A stretch of 64,000 nt of DNA from Clostridium culturomicium (GCF_000821305.1 NZ_CCXK01000015.1:436528-500527); one strand, 5' to 3'. Shown: positions 1-8,415, counted from the first letter of the stretch. Program-made: numbers and translations. The notes: generated by a model from the letters alone, not told the origin.

Positions 1-560
1 ACTATCATGTCAAATTTCATCTTTTCCTTTAAAGGCCTCTCAAACAAATCACTTTTTATGATGTTGGTTCTTCTTTCAAGTCCAAGAATCTCTTGGTTTC
101 TGCTACTAACCTCTATAGCCGTATCGCTTATATCATATAGGCAGACCTTAGTGTCTTCCATATGCTTTCCAATAGCTAAACCTATGGCACCACTTCCACA
201 ACACATATCACATATTGTTTTCAACTGATTATTTTTTATAATTGTTAAGCATTCTTCCACAAGAATTTCAGTATCTGGTCTTGGAATTAAAACTCCTTCT
301 TTCACATAATAATGAAGTCCCATAAATTCTACATCATTAAGAATATATGCTATTGGCATTTTTTCTTTTCTCTTTTTTAAAAGCTCCTCAAATTTTACTT
401 CTATCTCTTTAGATAGCTCTTCATTTCTATTCATAATTAGATATAACTTATCAACATTTAATACTCTGCTTAATAAAAGCTGCGTATCAATTATATAAGA
501 CTCAATTTGAGCTTCTTTTAATAAATTATACCCACTTGATAATGCTTCACTTATATTCAT
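1..560 (-). CDS. prmC: Peptide chain release factor N5-glutamine methyltransferase, 3' end cut by window
   Basis: Reading the minus strand from the ATG at 560 gives an open frame running off the left edge (186 codons present). It begins MNISEALSSGYNLL, has the N-terminal helical domain, then IPRPDTEILVEE and the SAM-binding CDMCCGSGAIGLAIG segment, followed by YDISDTAIEVSSRN; all are typical of PrmC/HemK, which methylates the GGQ glutamine of release factors 1 and 2. The catalytic NPPY motif would lie just past the edge, since the visible end is KFDMIV. A GAGGAAT ribosome site precedes the ATG, and the upstream yqhQ-like gene ends only 17 bases away, so the two are probably co-transcribed. 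prfA would be expected beyond the window. Confidence 0.93.
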   Translation of the reverse strand, partial: MNISEALSSGYNLLKEAQIESYIIDTQLLLSRVLNVDKLYLIMNRNEELSKEIEVKFEELLKKRKEKMPIAYILNDVEFMGLHYYVKEGVLIPRPDTEILVEECLTIIKNNQLKTICDMCCGSGAIGLAIGKHMEDTKVCLYDISDTAIEVSSRNQEILGLERRTNIIKSDLFERPLKEKMKFDMI

Positions 561-577
561 ATTATTCCTCGTTTATT

Positions 578-1486
578 CTATTCTAACCCTTCTGCCGCCT
601 TAAGAGACGCGATTGCAACCTCTAGCATTTTTTCATCAGGTTCTTTTGTAGTTATCTTTTGCAATAATAGTCCTGGCCATGCAATAATTTTTGATATAGT
701 ACTATCACTTTTTCCAAGCCATCTGATGATTTCATATGTTACTCCTGAAACTAAAGGTAATAATAAAATTCTTGAAACAACCCTTTGTCCAAGTGATTCC
801 CATCCTGTAAATGAGAAAATAATTATACTAATTACCATTACTAAGAACATGAAATTTGTTCCACACCTAGGATGAAGTCTGCCAAACTTTTGAGCATTTT
901 CTGGAGTTAGATCAATTCCATTTTCATAACAGAAAATAGTTTTGTGTTCTGCCCCATGATATTGATAAAGTCTATATATATCCTTCATTTTACCAATAAG
1001 CACTATATACGTTAAGAATATCAAAACTCTTATTACACCTTCTAATATATTTAATGCCAAAGCATTATCCGTTACATATTTTTTCATAAGACTAGCCAAA
1101 GTTGTTGGCAATATAAAAAATAATATTACTGAAAAAGTTAAAGATAAAACAAGAGATATTCCCATTAAAATACTATCTCCCTTATCCTTAAATGTTTTAT
1201 CAAACCACTTATCAAATTTAGACTCTTCCTCTTCTTCATCTTCAAAAAAAGATGCCGAATACTCTAAGCTCTTTATTCCCACTATTAACGATTCTATTAA
1301 AGAAACAAAACCTCTTATAAGCGGAAGCCCAAGAATTTTATTTTTTTTAGTATAACTAGAACTATTTTCTGTCTTTATCTCAATATTTCCATTTGGAAGC
1401 CTTACTGCAGTTGCAAGCCCTTTGGTTCCTCTCATCATTACACCTTCAATTACGGCTTGCCCCCCAACGGTTGTCTTCTTCTCCAT
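578..1486 (-). CDS. DUF1385 family membrane protein (YqhQ-like)
   Basis: A 302-residue protein starting MEKKTTVGGQAVIEGVMMRG, the hallmark N-terminus of the DUF1385/YqhQ family. It has hydrophobic segments around residues 103-135 and 146-165, a conserved HGAEHKTIFCYENG block near 178, RLHPRCGTNFMF near 203, then two more hydrophobic segments and an amphipathic tail. It is an integral membrane protein of unknown biochemical role, conserved next to prmC/prfA in clostridia. The ATG follows a GGTAGGTG ribosome site. It lies directly upstream of prmC and is separated from tdk by about 160 bases of AT-rich sequence. Confidence 0.85.
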   Translation of the reverse strand: MEKKTTVGGQAVIEGVMMRGTKGLATAVRLPNGNIEIKTENSSSYTKKNKILGLPLIRGFVSLIESLIVGIKSLEYSASFFEDEEEEESKFDKWFDKTFKDKGDSILMGISLVLSLTFSVILFFILPTTLASLMKKYVTDNALALNILEGVIRVLIFLTYIVLIGKMKDIYRLYQYHGAEHKTIFCYENGIDLTPENAQKFGRLHPRCGTNFMFLVMVISIIIFSFTGWESLGQRVVSRILLLPLVSGVTYEIIRWLGKSDSTISKIIAWPGLLLQKITTKEPDEKMLEVAIASLKAAEGLE

Positions 1487-1644
1487 AATTACACCTACCT
1501 TTTCTACAACTTATTTATAAAGAATTTTCATATTGTAAAAAATAGAAATTTTATTTAATTACTTATTACTCATTCCAAGCTATAATACTCCCAGCTTATG
1601 AATACCTTAGAGTATAAATTAATATACCTATGAATTCATCTTAC

Positions 1645-2244
1645 TTATCTCATTTCTTCTGACATAGCTTTGAATTTAAAATAACACTCTGCACAAAGAG
1701 ACTCATACTCCACGTTATCTTCCATATCTATGGCAACCTGCTCTCCCTCAAATACAAACTTACCATTAATTTTTCTTCCATTAACAATTGCTTTTTTACC
1801 ACATTTACAAATCGTCTTCAACTCTTCCAAGCTATGCGCAAGTAACAATAACCTTTCGCTCCCCTCAAAGCCCTGCATTTGAAAGTCAGTTCTAAGCCCA
1901 TAACAGATTACTGGTACATCCAGTATTACAGCAATTTTAAAAAGTTCGTCAACTTGTTTTGCTTTGAAAAACTGAACCTCATCCGCTAATATACAATGTA
2001 TATCGCCATTCTCTTTTATATAATCTTCAACTGATTTAAAAATATTCTCTTCACTTCCTAGACACAAATCCACCTGTCTAGTTACCCCTAATCTAGAAAC
2101 TATTTTCTCTCCACCCTTTGTATCAGTTTTAGGTTTTATTATAATCGCCTTCATGCCTCTTTCTTCATAGTTAAATGCTACTTGAAGAAGGTTTGTTGAT
2201 TTCCCACAATTCATTGCTCCATATCTAAAGTATAGCTTACTCAT
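1645..2244 (-). CDS. tdk: Thymidine kinase, type II
   Basis: Phosphorylates thymidine to dTMP in the salvage pathway. From the ATG at 2244 the protein is 199 residues, MSKLYFRYGAMNCGKSTNLL, with the P-loop GAMNCGKST, the DEVQFF segment and a zinc-binding set of cysteines (CKC and CAEC) as in type II enzymes. The frame can be extended to 2271, but the GGAGGAA ribosome site lies inside that extension, 8 bases before the ATG at 2244, so the shorter start is preferred. It is the usual neighbour of rho/rpmE and yqhQ in clostridia. Confidence 0.93.
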   Translation of the reverse strand: MSKLYFRYGAMNCGKSTNLLQVAFNYEERGMKAIIIKPKTDTKGGEKIVSRLGVTRQVDLCLGSEENIFKSVEDYIKENGDIHCILADEVQFFKAKQVDELFKIAVILDVPVICYGLRTDFQMQGFEGSERLLLLAHSLEELKTICKCGKKAIVNGRKINGKFVFEGEQVAIDMEDNVEYESLCAECYFKFKAMSEEMR

Positions 2245-2378
2245 TGTCATATTCCTCCATAGTATATTCATTCATTAATCATATACATAATATTTTATTA
2301 GAAATGATATGATTAATCAAATTAATATTCTATGTTCAAATACCAAAGTAAGTAAAAAATATTAAAAAAATCATTACC

Positions 2379-2407
2379 TTGACTGAAAAATATGCATATG
2401 TTATAAT
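2379..2407 (+). promoter_or_regulatory. Sigma-A promoter of rpmE
   Basis: TTGACT at 2379-2384 and TATAAT at 2402-2407 with a 17-base spacer. A TG at 2399-2400 makes the -10 an extended one. It points to rpmE, whose AGAGGTG ribosome site lies about 40 bases further on. Confidence 0.8.
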
Positions 2408-2459
2408 CTAATAGTTGATAATACGGATATATATGTAATATCGAAAGAGGTGAAATGTA

Positions 2460-2669
2460 ATGCAAAACGGAATACATCCAAAGTATAACAATGAAGCTGT
2501 AGTTAAATGTGCATGTGGAAATACTTTTACAACTGGATCTGTTAAAGACGAGTTAAAAGTTGATATTTGTTCTCAATGTCATCCATACTTCACAGGTAAG
2601 CAGAAGAATGTAGATGTTGGCGGAAGAGTTGACAGATTCATGAAGAAGTTCAACCTTAAAAGCGAATAA
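2460..2669 (+). CDS. rpmE: 50S ribosomal protein L31
   Basis: A 69-residue ribosomal protein L31 with the zinc-binding form of the family: CACG near residue 17 and CSQCHPY near residue 37, then TGKQKNVDVGGRVDRFMKKF. The ATG follows AAAGAGGTGAA. It has its own strong promoter and its own terminator, so it is a single-gene unit. It is oriented opposite to tdk and rho on either side. Confidence 0.96.
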   Translation: MQNGIHPKYNNEAVVKCACGNTFTTGSVKDELKVDICSQCHPYFTGKQKNVDVGGRVDRFMKKFNLKSE

Positions 2670-2687
2670 TCATATATATTTTTAAGT

Positions 2688-2717
2688 TAGGAGAAGTTTT
2701 ACTTCTCCTATTTTTTT
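2688..2717 (+). terminator. Rho-independent terminator of rpmE
   Basis: Perfect 10-base-pair stem TAGGAGAAGT / ACTTCTCCTA with a 3-base loop, followed by a run of T (2710-2717). It begins 18 bases after the rpmE stop codon. Confidence 0.88.
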
Positions 2718-2722
2718 ATTTT

Positions 2723-2776
2723 AAAAGCAACTTTAAAGAGTGATATGTTAAATATTCATTCTTTAAAGTTGCTTTT
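2723..2776 (-). terminator. Long hairpin downstream of rho
   Basis: Sixteen-base arms at 2723-2738 and 2761-2776 (AAAAGCAACTTTAAAG and its complement), extended inward by a weaker stem. It starts just past the rho stop codon. The U-tract on the minus strand is short (CTTTT), so this may be a terminator or an mRNA 3'-end stabiliser. Confidence 0.6.
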
Positions 2777-2779
2777 ATT

Positions 2780-4351
2780 CTACTTCAATATATCTTGATT
2801 TTTAGATACTATTTCAAAAAACTCATCATTACTTTTAGTTTTAGATAATAATTCTAATAATTTTTCAGTTACTATCTGTGGGTTTCCTGTCTTATACATT
2901 ATCTTTCTAATTGCATAAGATACTTCTAGCTGCTTTTGTGTAAATAATAAATCTTCTCTACGTGTTCCAGATTTATAAATATCAATGGCAGGGAATATTC
3001 TTCTTTCCTGAAGCTGTCTGTCAAGATGAACCTCCATATTACCAGTTCCCTTAAACTCTTCAAAAATCATATCGTCCATTCTACTTCCAGTTTCAACTAA
3101 AGCAGTTGCAAGGATAGTTAAACTTCCACCTTCCTCAACATTTCTCGCAGCTCCGAAGAACTTTTTAGGCATTAAAAGCGCACCAGTATCCAATCCCCCT
3201 GATAAGGTTCTTCCTGTTCTCGTTATTGTTAAATTATAGGCTCTTGCAAGTCTAGTTAAGCTGTCTAAAAGTATAATAACATCTTGCCCTTGCTCAACCA
3301 TTCTCTTAGCTCTTTCTAGAACCATGTAAGCAACCTTAGCATGATGTTCTGGCTCTTCATCAAAAGTAGAGTAAATAACATCTCCTTTGATAGACCTTTG
3401 CATATCTGTAACTTCCTCTGGTCTTTCATCTATAAGAAGTACAATTACCTTTACCTCTGGATGATTCTCTGCAATACTATGTGCAATCTTCTTTAGAATA
3501 GATGTTTTTCCAGCCTTAGGCGGAGCTACTATTACGCCCCTTTGCCCCTTTCCGATAGGTGCAATAACATCCATTATTCTTGTGGATAAATCTCTAGAAT
3601 CCGTTGTTTCAAGCTGTAATCTCTCCATTGGGTATATAGGAGTAAGTTTTTCAAAAGGCATTCTTCCAACAGCCTTTTCTGGGTTCTCTCCATTTATTTT
3701 GTTAACCTGAAGAAGAGCCTTATATTTCTCTCCATCCTTAGACATTCTAACCTTACCTTCAACTTCATCACCTGTTTTAAGATTAAATCTTCTAACCTGT
3801 GAAATAGATACATAAATATCATCATTTCCGCTTAGATAATTATTCATTCTTAAAAGTCCAAAGTTAGCATTGTCACTTAATTCAAATACACCTTTTGCCG
3901 TCTCTGATTCACTAATTAAACTTTTTAAACGTTCTCTTTTTTCTTCAGCTGAAACTACTCTTTCATCTGAATTTCCGTCTCCATTACTTCTACTCATATC
4001 GTAGCTTGAATTTTCTCTATTTCTCTCCGAATCTTTATTCACTTCAGAGCTTGAGTTTTCAATTTGTATCTCCGTACTATATGTACTTTCCGTATTGCCC
4101 TTCATTATATCGTTATCCTCTTCTGAGTTTTTCCTAGAAATTTTTTCTCTAAGAACAACTCCTTCTCTTTTAATTTCTGCCGGTTCTAATGTAGATTTCT
4201 CCATTTTTTCACTCATACTATTTTGTGATATTTTATCTATCTCATCAATTAACTCATTTTTTTTCAGCTTGGAAATATTCTTTATTCCTAATTCCTTTGC
4301 AATAGCCTTTAATTCTATAACACTTTTGCTATATAAATTACCATTATCCAA
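2780..4351 (-). CDS. rho: Transcription termination factor Rho
   Basis: Hexameric RNA helicase that terminates transcription. The protein is 523 residues, about 100 longer than E. coli Rho. The N-terminal SAP-like helices (residues 7-43) are followed by a low-complexity stretch rich in S, N, E and K (roughly 45-140), then the RNA-binding OSB fold (about 150-225). The ATPase core has Walker A APPKAGKTS near 277, Walker B DVIILLD near 357 and SLTRLARAYN. The start is TTG at 4351 with GGAGGTG placed correctly before it; no ATG nearby has a comparable site. The gene has its own leader of about 375 bases upstream. Confidence 0.97.
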   Translation of the reverse strand: MDNGNLYSKSVIELKAIAKELGIKNISKLKKNELIDEIDKISQNSMSEKMEKSTLEPAEIKREGVVLREKISRKNSEEDNDIMKGNTESTYSTEIQIENSSSEVNKDSERNRENSSYDMSRSNGDGNSDERVVSAEEKRERLKSLISESETAKGVFELSDNANFGLLRMNNYLSGNDDIYVSISQVRRFNLKTGDEVEGKVRMSKDGEKYKALLQVNKINGENPEKAVGRMPFEKLTPIYPMERLQLETTDSRDLSTRIMDVIAPIGKGQRGVIVAPPKAGKTSILKKIAHSIAENHPEVKVIVLLIDERPEEVTDMQRSIKGDVIYSTFDEEPEHHAKVAYMVLERAKRMVEQGQDVIILLDSLTRLARAYNLTITRTGRTLSGGLDTGALLMPKKFFGAARNVEEGGSLTILATALVETGSRMDDMIFEEFKGTGNMEVHLDRQLQERRIFPAIDIYKSGTRREDLLFTQKQLEVSYAIRKIMYKTGNPQIVTEKLLELLSKTKSNDEFFEIVSKNQDILK

Positions 4352-4727
4352 AGGATCACCTCCTAATTAATCTATAATTTTAAAACTAAACTACATTTTG
4401 GAATCATTTATATAAATTCGGCACAAATTTCTTAAAATGAAAATCGTAAAAGATTTTTAAAGGGAAAGCCTTCTATACTCAACTTGAAGAAGCGCTCTAA
4501 AAATAAGTTTGACTAATAAAACCAAAGATATACTTTGATTATATATCTTAGTATACACTACCTTTTTTATAATCTACAACATATTTACTTACTAGAATTA
4601 TTACAAAATATTTGTAGCATTTTAAAACATAAAACATCTACTCCCTATTTTGTCCATAATTATATCATTTATTCAAATACTTGTCTTTATATAAATTTAC
4701 ATAAAACCAGTATGATAACCACTTTGT
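4352..4727. other. 376-base AT-rich gap between rho and the sigma-54 activator gene
   Basis: No convincing gene here; the short frames have no ribosome site and lack coding character. It must contain the rho promoter and leader (minus strand) and the 3' end of the activator transcript. A small inverted repeat AAAATC / GATTTT lies at about 4439-4459. I see no clean -35/-10 pair and no terminator with a U-tract. Confidence 0.4.
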
Positions 4728-5645
4728 TTATAACATAATTTTATGCTTTTTCATCTTATACTGTAGTGTTTGTCTTGGTATGTCCAAAAAAACACTTGCT
4801 CTGCTTACATTGTAATCGCATATAATCAATGCTTCTTTTATATACTTCTTTTCCATTATCTCTAACCTGCATTTCAACGAAGTATTTAAATTTTCTTTTA
4901 TATTAAGATCGCAGCTATCAATAATACCCTTTTGCTTCAATATAATAGCTCCCTCAATCAAATGTTCAAGCTCTCTCACATTGCCATCATAAGTTTTTTT
5001 CATAATAGCTTTTAAAGCTTCCTCCGTTATTCCATCTATATTAGCTTGTAATTTTAAATTATGTTTACTTATAAAACTATTAACTAAAAGTGGTATATCT
5101 TCTTTTCTTTCATCCAAAGCTGGAATATCAATTCTAATAACATTCAGTCTATAATATAAATCTTTTCTTAATCTATTAGTCTTAATTAAAATTTCTGGGT
5201 CTTCACTTACAGATGCAATTATTCTCACATCCACCTTCCGGATTTTATTTTCTCCAAGTCGTCTTAACTCACCTTCTTGTATAACCCTGAGAAGCTTTCC
5301 CTGAAAAGAAATGTCCATTGAGTTTAATTCATCTAAATATAAAGTCCCACCTTGAACAGCCTCAAAAATTCCTTCAGCTTCTACTGCACCAGTGAAACTC
5401 CCCTTACTAACACCAAAAAAAGTACTTTCTAAAAGATTTTCTGGAATTGCCGAACAATTTTGAGCTACAAATGGCTTTTTATATCTGATCGACTTACAGT
5501 GGATAGCTTGAGCCATCATCTCTTTTCCCGTTCCTGTTTCTCCATAAATAAAAACCGGTGAAGAAGTTTGACATGCCATCATACCGATAGCTTTTACTTT
5601 ATTAATTTCATCACTAACCCCTAAAATATCATTAAAGCAATACAC
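4728..5645 (-). CDS. Sigma-54-dependent transcriptional activator without sensor domain (RocR-like)
   Basis: An AAA+ enhancer-binding protein that would remodel sigma-54 RNA polymerase. From the GTG at 5645 it has 305 residues: Walker A GETGTGKE near 35-42, the sigma-54 contact loop GSFTGA (usual form GAFTGA) near 82-87, Walker B GGTLYLDEL near 99-107, then a C-terminal Fis-type helix-turn-helix ending IPRQTLQYKMKKHKI, like the RocR group. The N-terminus starts only about 7 residues before the AAA+ domain, so PAS/GAF sensing is absent. The frame extends to a TTG at 5663, but that TTG begins the ribosome site itself (AAGGAGGGG, 8 bases before the GTG). A terminator lies immediately upstream, so no lost sensor exon is visible. 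Confidence 0.85.
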   Translation of the reverse strand: MYCFNDILGVSDEINKVKAIGMMACQTSSPVFIYGETGTGKEMMAQAIHCKSIRYKKPFVAQNCSAIPENLLESTFFGVSKGSFTGAVEAEGIFEAVQGGTLYLDELNSMDISFQGKLLRVIQEGELRRLGENKIRKVDVRIIASVSEDPEILIKTNRLRKDLYYRLNVIRIDIPALDERKEDIPLLVNSFISKHNLKLQANIDGITEEALKAIMKKTYDGNVRELEHLIEGAIILKQKGIIDSCDLNIKENLNTSLKCRLEIMEKKYIKEALIICDYNVSRASVFLDIPRQTLQYKMKKHKIML

Positions 5646-5723
5646 CCTTAACCCCTCCTTCAAAACCTAACAACGAAAAACCTTCCTATACTCTTCACTT
5701 AAAATTAATTCCTAATCTTGATT

Positions 5724-5766
5724 AATAAAAAAAGAGTTACACACATTTCATTGGTGCATAACTCTT
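5724..5766 (-). terminator. Terminator of the DUF1934 gene
   Basis: Minus-strand stem AAGAGTTA / TAACTCTT (5759-5766 and 5732-5739) with imperfect inner pairing TGCACCA / TGTGTG, followed on that strand by a run of seven T. It lies 16 bases after the stop codon. Confidence 0.8.
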
Positions 5767-5781
5767 AAATGTAATTTATTA

Positions 5782-6198
5782 TTATTTTACTTTGATTGTG
5801 GCTTCTAGTTTTGTATTTATGATTTCATTTTTAGCAACAATAACATCATAATCTACATTAATTTTTCCGCCATCTTCATTTATATCTATTTTTACTTTAT
5901 TAGTTTTGATTCTGATAGATAAAGCACCATGTGGTGTGTTGTAAAGAATAGCTGCTCTTTTACCATTCTTAAATTCCATAGTTGTGTTTATATCACCAGT
6001 TCTAATCATATTAAAATAATTTTCCCCAATACGGAATGTTGTTACTGTATTTCCTAAACCAGATAGTTCTGTTTCATTATATGTTGCAACAAATTCATCA
6101 TTTTCTTTAACAAATGTTCCTGGACTAACTATTTCAATACGTTCCTGTTCCTCATTATTTTGAACACTGCATACACTAATAACTGCATCCTTACTCAT
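5782..6198 (-). CDS. DUF1934 domain protein (YwiB-like)
   Basis: A 138-residue protein that fits the DUF1934/YwiB family, a lipocalin-like beta-barrel of unknown ligand. Features are the alternating beta-strand pattern, an FVKENDEFVATYNETELSG-like opening, a TTMEFKNGKRA segment, and a NTPHGALSIRIKT strand preceding the C-terminal strands. The ATG follows GGGGTGG. It lies 30 bases after the PP-loop gene in the same direction and is probably co-transcribed with it. Confidence 0.8.
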   Translation of the reverse strand: MSKDAVISVCSVQNNEEQERIEIVSPGTFVKENDEFVATYNETELSGLGNTVTTFRIGENYFNMIRTGDINTTMEFKNGKRAAILYNTPHGALSIRIKTNKVKIDINEDGGKINVDYDVIVAKNEIINTKLEATIKVK

Positions 6199-6228
6199 AA
6201 TCCACCCCTCACTTCCCAGTAAATACTC

Positions 6229-7212
6229 TTATTGGATTATATGGGCATCTAACTCTGCATCAGTTGCACAAACCTCATCGATAGTTCCATGATTCTGTTC
6301 ACCGAATTTAGCATATTTTACAGTAACCTTTGGTTCATCTTTTCCTTTACTATATCTTATTGCCACTTTAGCAGCAAAACTTATTACTTCTTCTGTAGCT
6401 TCGCCTATGATAACAACCATAGAACCATTAAAATCTTTAACTAATAATATAGTATCATCTTTACCTAAATACTTCTTAAGTAGTGCTACTTCATCTTGAG
6501 TTCTTGTTGAAATAACCTTAGCATTAGGCGTTACTCTAAAGTGACGTCCAACTCTTAATAAGCCTAATTCTCTCTCTTCTGGATCTTTATTGAAAGATAA
6601 AAGTTCTTTAAGTCTTACTGAATAGTTTGGTTCAGTAAGTTTGCAGCCCCCTGCTGGAGATGGATATTCTTTAATTCCCCACTGCTCTGCAAGTTCCATT
6701 TGAACCTTTCTAGATCTTCCTTGAATGTTCATAAGCTTCTCTCTATCAACTAGCCCATTTTCCTCCATCTCTGTTGGAGCAAGCATCTTTGCACAAAGTG
6801 GTCTTAAAATCTTTGATTCAATTCCACTTTCCTTCTTAACTCTATCTAAAGCCATTCTGTTTTGTGACATCGGTCTTTGGTTTAAAACTTCACCTGTTAT
6901 TATAAAATCTGCTTCTAGTTCCTCTAATAACTGTCCACAGTATCTCATCATCATAGCATGACAGTCTATACATGGATTCATATTCTTACCATATCCATTC
7001 TTTGGGTTTTTAACCATCTCAAAATGAGCTGGACTAAAATCCACTACTTTTAAAGGAATATCAATTTGCTTTACCATCTTTTTCGCATTTTCTTCATTAA
7101 AGAAATGAGATCTAAAACAAATCCCTATTACATCAATTCCTTGATCTTTAATTAATTTTGCTGCAAGAATACTGTCTAATCCACCTGAAACCATTGCTAA
7201 TGCTCTTGTCAT
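6229..7212 (-). CDS. PP-loop ATP pyrophosphatase with C-terminal NFACT-R (DUF814)-like domain, tRNA thiolation family
   Basis: The 327-residue protein opens with MTRALAMVSGGLDS, the SGGxDS pyrophosphatase loop (residues 9-14) used to adenylate a base before sulfur transfer, as in MnmA and ThiI. Cysteines at 81 and 84 (PCIDC) and 190 (AGGC) form a CxxC plus C set. The last third (GRHFRVTPNAKVISTRT onward) resembles the NFACT-R/DUF814 RNA-binding domain. It is often annotated in clostridia as thiouridylase or ThiI-like. The true target base is not known to me. The ATG follows TTAGGTG. Confidence 0.72.
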   Translation of the reverse strand: MTRALAMVSGGLDSILAAKLIKDQGIDVIGICFRSHFFNEENAKKMVKQIDIPLKVVDFSPAHFEMVKNPKNGYGKNMNPCIDCHAMMMRYCGQLLEELEADFIITGEVLNQRPMSQNRMALDRVKKESGIESKILRPLCAKMLAPTEMEENGLVDREKLMNIQGRSRKVQMELAEQWGIKEYPSPAGGCKLTEPNYSVRLKELLSFNKDPEERELGLLRVGRHFRVTPNAKVISTRTQDEVALLKKYLGKDDTILLVKDFNGSMVVIIGEATEEVISFAAKVAIRYSKGKDEPKVTVKYAKFGEQNHGTIDEVCATDAELDAHIIQ

Positions 7213-7236
7213 AATATTTCACCTAACCTTTTTATA

Positions 7237-7252
7237 ATATGGTGTACCATAT
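7237..7252. promoter_or_regulatory. Operator-like palindrome upstream of the PP-loop gene
   Basis: Perfect 7-base arms ATATGGT and ACCATAT separated by GT, 25 bases before the start codon, next to an AT-rich TATTATAA that could be a -10 element. The short, symmetric arms resemble a protein-binding operator more than a terminator. The binding protein is unknown. Confidence 0.35.
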
Positions 7253-7389
7253 GCTATAAAACTAACATAAGAATTCTTCATTGGTACAGTCTCATTCTAC
7301 TATTATCTGCTCTTATAATCAACTTGAAAGTAATGGTTTAATACAAACATATCTACTTTTTTCTTAAAAATAAATGCAGCACTAGCATA

Positions 7390-8415
7390 TTAACCTCTTT
7401 CTATTGCTAATTCGATTAACTCATTAATAAGCTCATTATATGGAAGACCTGATGCTTCCCACATCTTAGGATACATACTTATACTTGTGAATCCAGGAAG
7501 TGTATTAACCTCATTTAAATATACCTCTCCAGTTTCCTTATCAACAAGGAAATCTACTCTAGACATTCCAGCACAGTCAAGTTTTTTATAAATTTTAACT
7601 GCTTGCTCTCTAATATGCTTCATTTCTTCATCATTTAAAGCTGCTGGTATTAGTAGCTTTGAAGATGCATTTTGGTATTTTGCCTCATAATCATAGAACT
7701 CTTTAGCCGGAATAATTTCTCCAGCAATAGAAGCCTTTGGATCATCATTTCCAAGAACAGCTACCTCTATTTCTCTTGCATTAAGACCAACCTCAACAAG
7801 TACTTTTCTGTCATGTTTTAGAGCTTCTTCCAAGCCATTTTTCAATTCTGATAGGTTATGTGCCTTAGTTATACCAACAGATGAACCACTGTTAGCAGGT
7901 TTTACAAAGCATGGGTACCCTAATTTACTTTCAATTGCATCTGTAAATTGTTTTGTATCTTTACTGTAATCAAAAGCATTTACAACTACATAATCAGCTT
8001 GTTTTATTCCCTCATGCTCTAATAAATACTTTGTATAAACCTTATCCATACAAACTGCAGAGCTCATTACTGATGGCCCTACACATGGAAGATTCATAAG
8101 TTTGCAGAACCCCTGCATTGTACCATCTTCACCATACATTCCATGAAGAACTGGGAATACTACATCAACTTCTTTATTAAGTAATAGATTGATTCCACCT
8201 TCAATTTTATTTTCAGAATCACTTTCCCATTTCCCACTGCCTATATTATCTACATTACCCTTATACTGAAACCATTGTCCATCTTTAGTTATTCCTATTG
8301 GATATACAACATACTTGTCATTATCTATATTTTTTAAAACAGAAGTAGCAGACACTCTAGAAACCTCATGTTCTGTTGATTGACCGCCAAACAATATTGC
8401 TATTTTCTTTTTCAT
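7390..8415 (-). CDS. ddl: D-alanine--D-alanine ligase
   Basis: ATP-grasp enzyme making the D-Ala-D-Ala dipeptide for peptidoglycan. It has 341 residues from the ATG at 8415. Motifs are LFGGQSTEHEVS at the N-terminus, VKPANSGSSVGI (ATP loop), FYDYEAKYQ in the omega region, and EVNTLPGFT near the C-terminus, matching ordinary D-Ala-D-Ala ligases rather than vancomycin-resistance ligases. The frame extends to a GTG at 8424, but that GTG overlaps the AGGAG ribosome site that lies 8 bases before the ATG. No clear terminator is visible downstream. Confidence 0.95.
   Translation of the reverse strand: MKKKIAILFGGQSTEHEVSRVSATSVLKNIDNDKYVVYPIGITKDGQWFQYKGNVDNIGSGKWESDSENKIEGGINLLLNKEVDVVFPVLHGMYGEDGTMQGFCKLMNLPCVGPSVMSSAVCMDKVYTKYLLEHEGIKQADYVVVNAFDYSKDTKQFTDAIESKLGYPCFVKPANSGSSVGITKAHNLSELKNGLEEALKHDRKVLVEVGLNAREIEVAVLGNDDPKASIAGEIIPAKEFYDYEAKYQNASSKLLIPAALNDEEMKHIREQAVKIYKKLDCAGMSRVDFLVDKETGEVYLNEVNTLPGFTSISMYPKMWEASGLPYNELINELIELAIERG

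Noticed and set aside
4535..4738. Open frame of 67 codons on the plus strand in the rho-activator gap
   Set aside because: No ribosome site, composed of AT-rich hydrophobic codons and antisense to nothing conserved; typical chance frame in AT-rich DNA.
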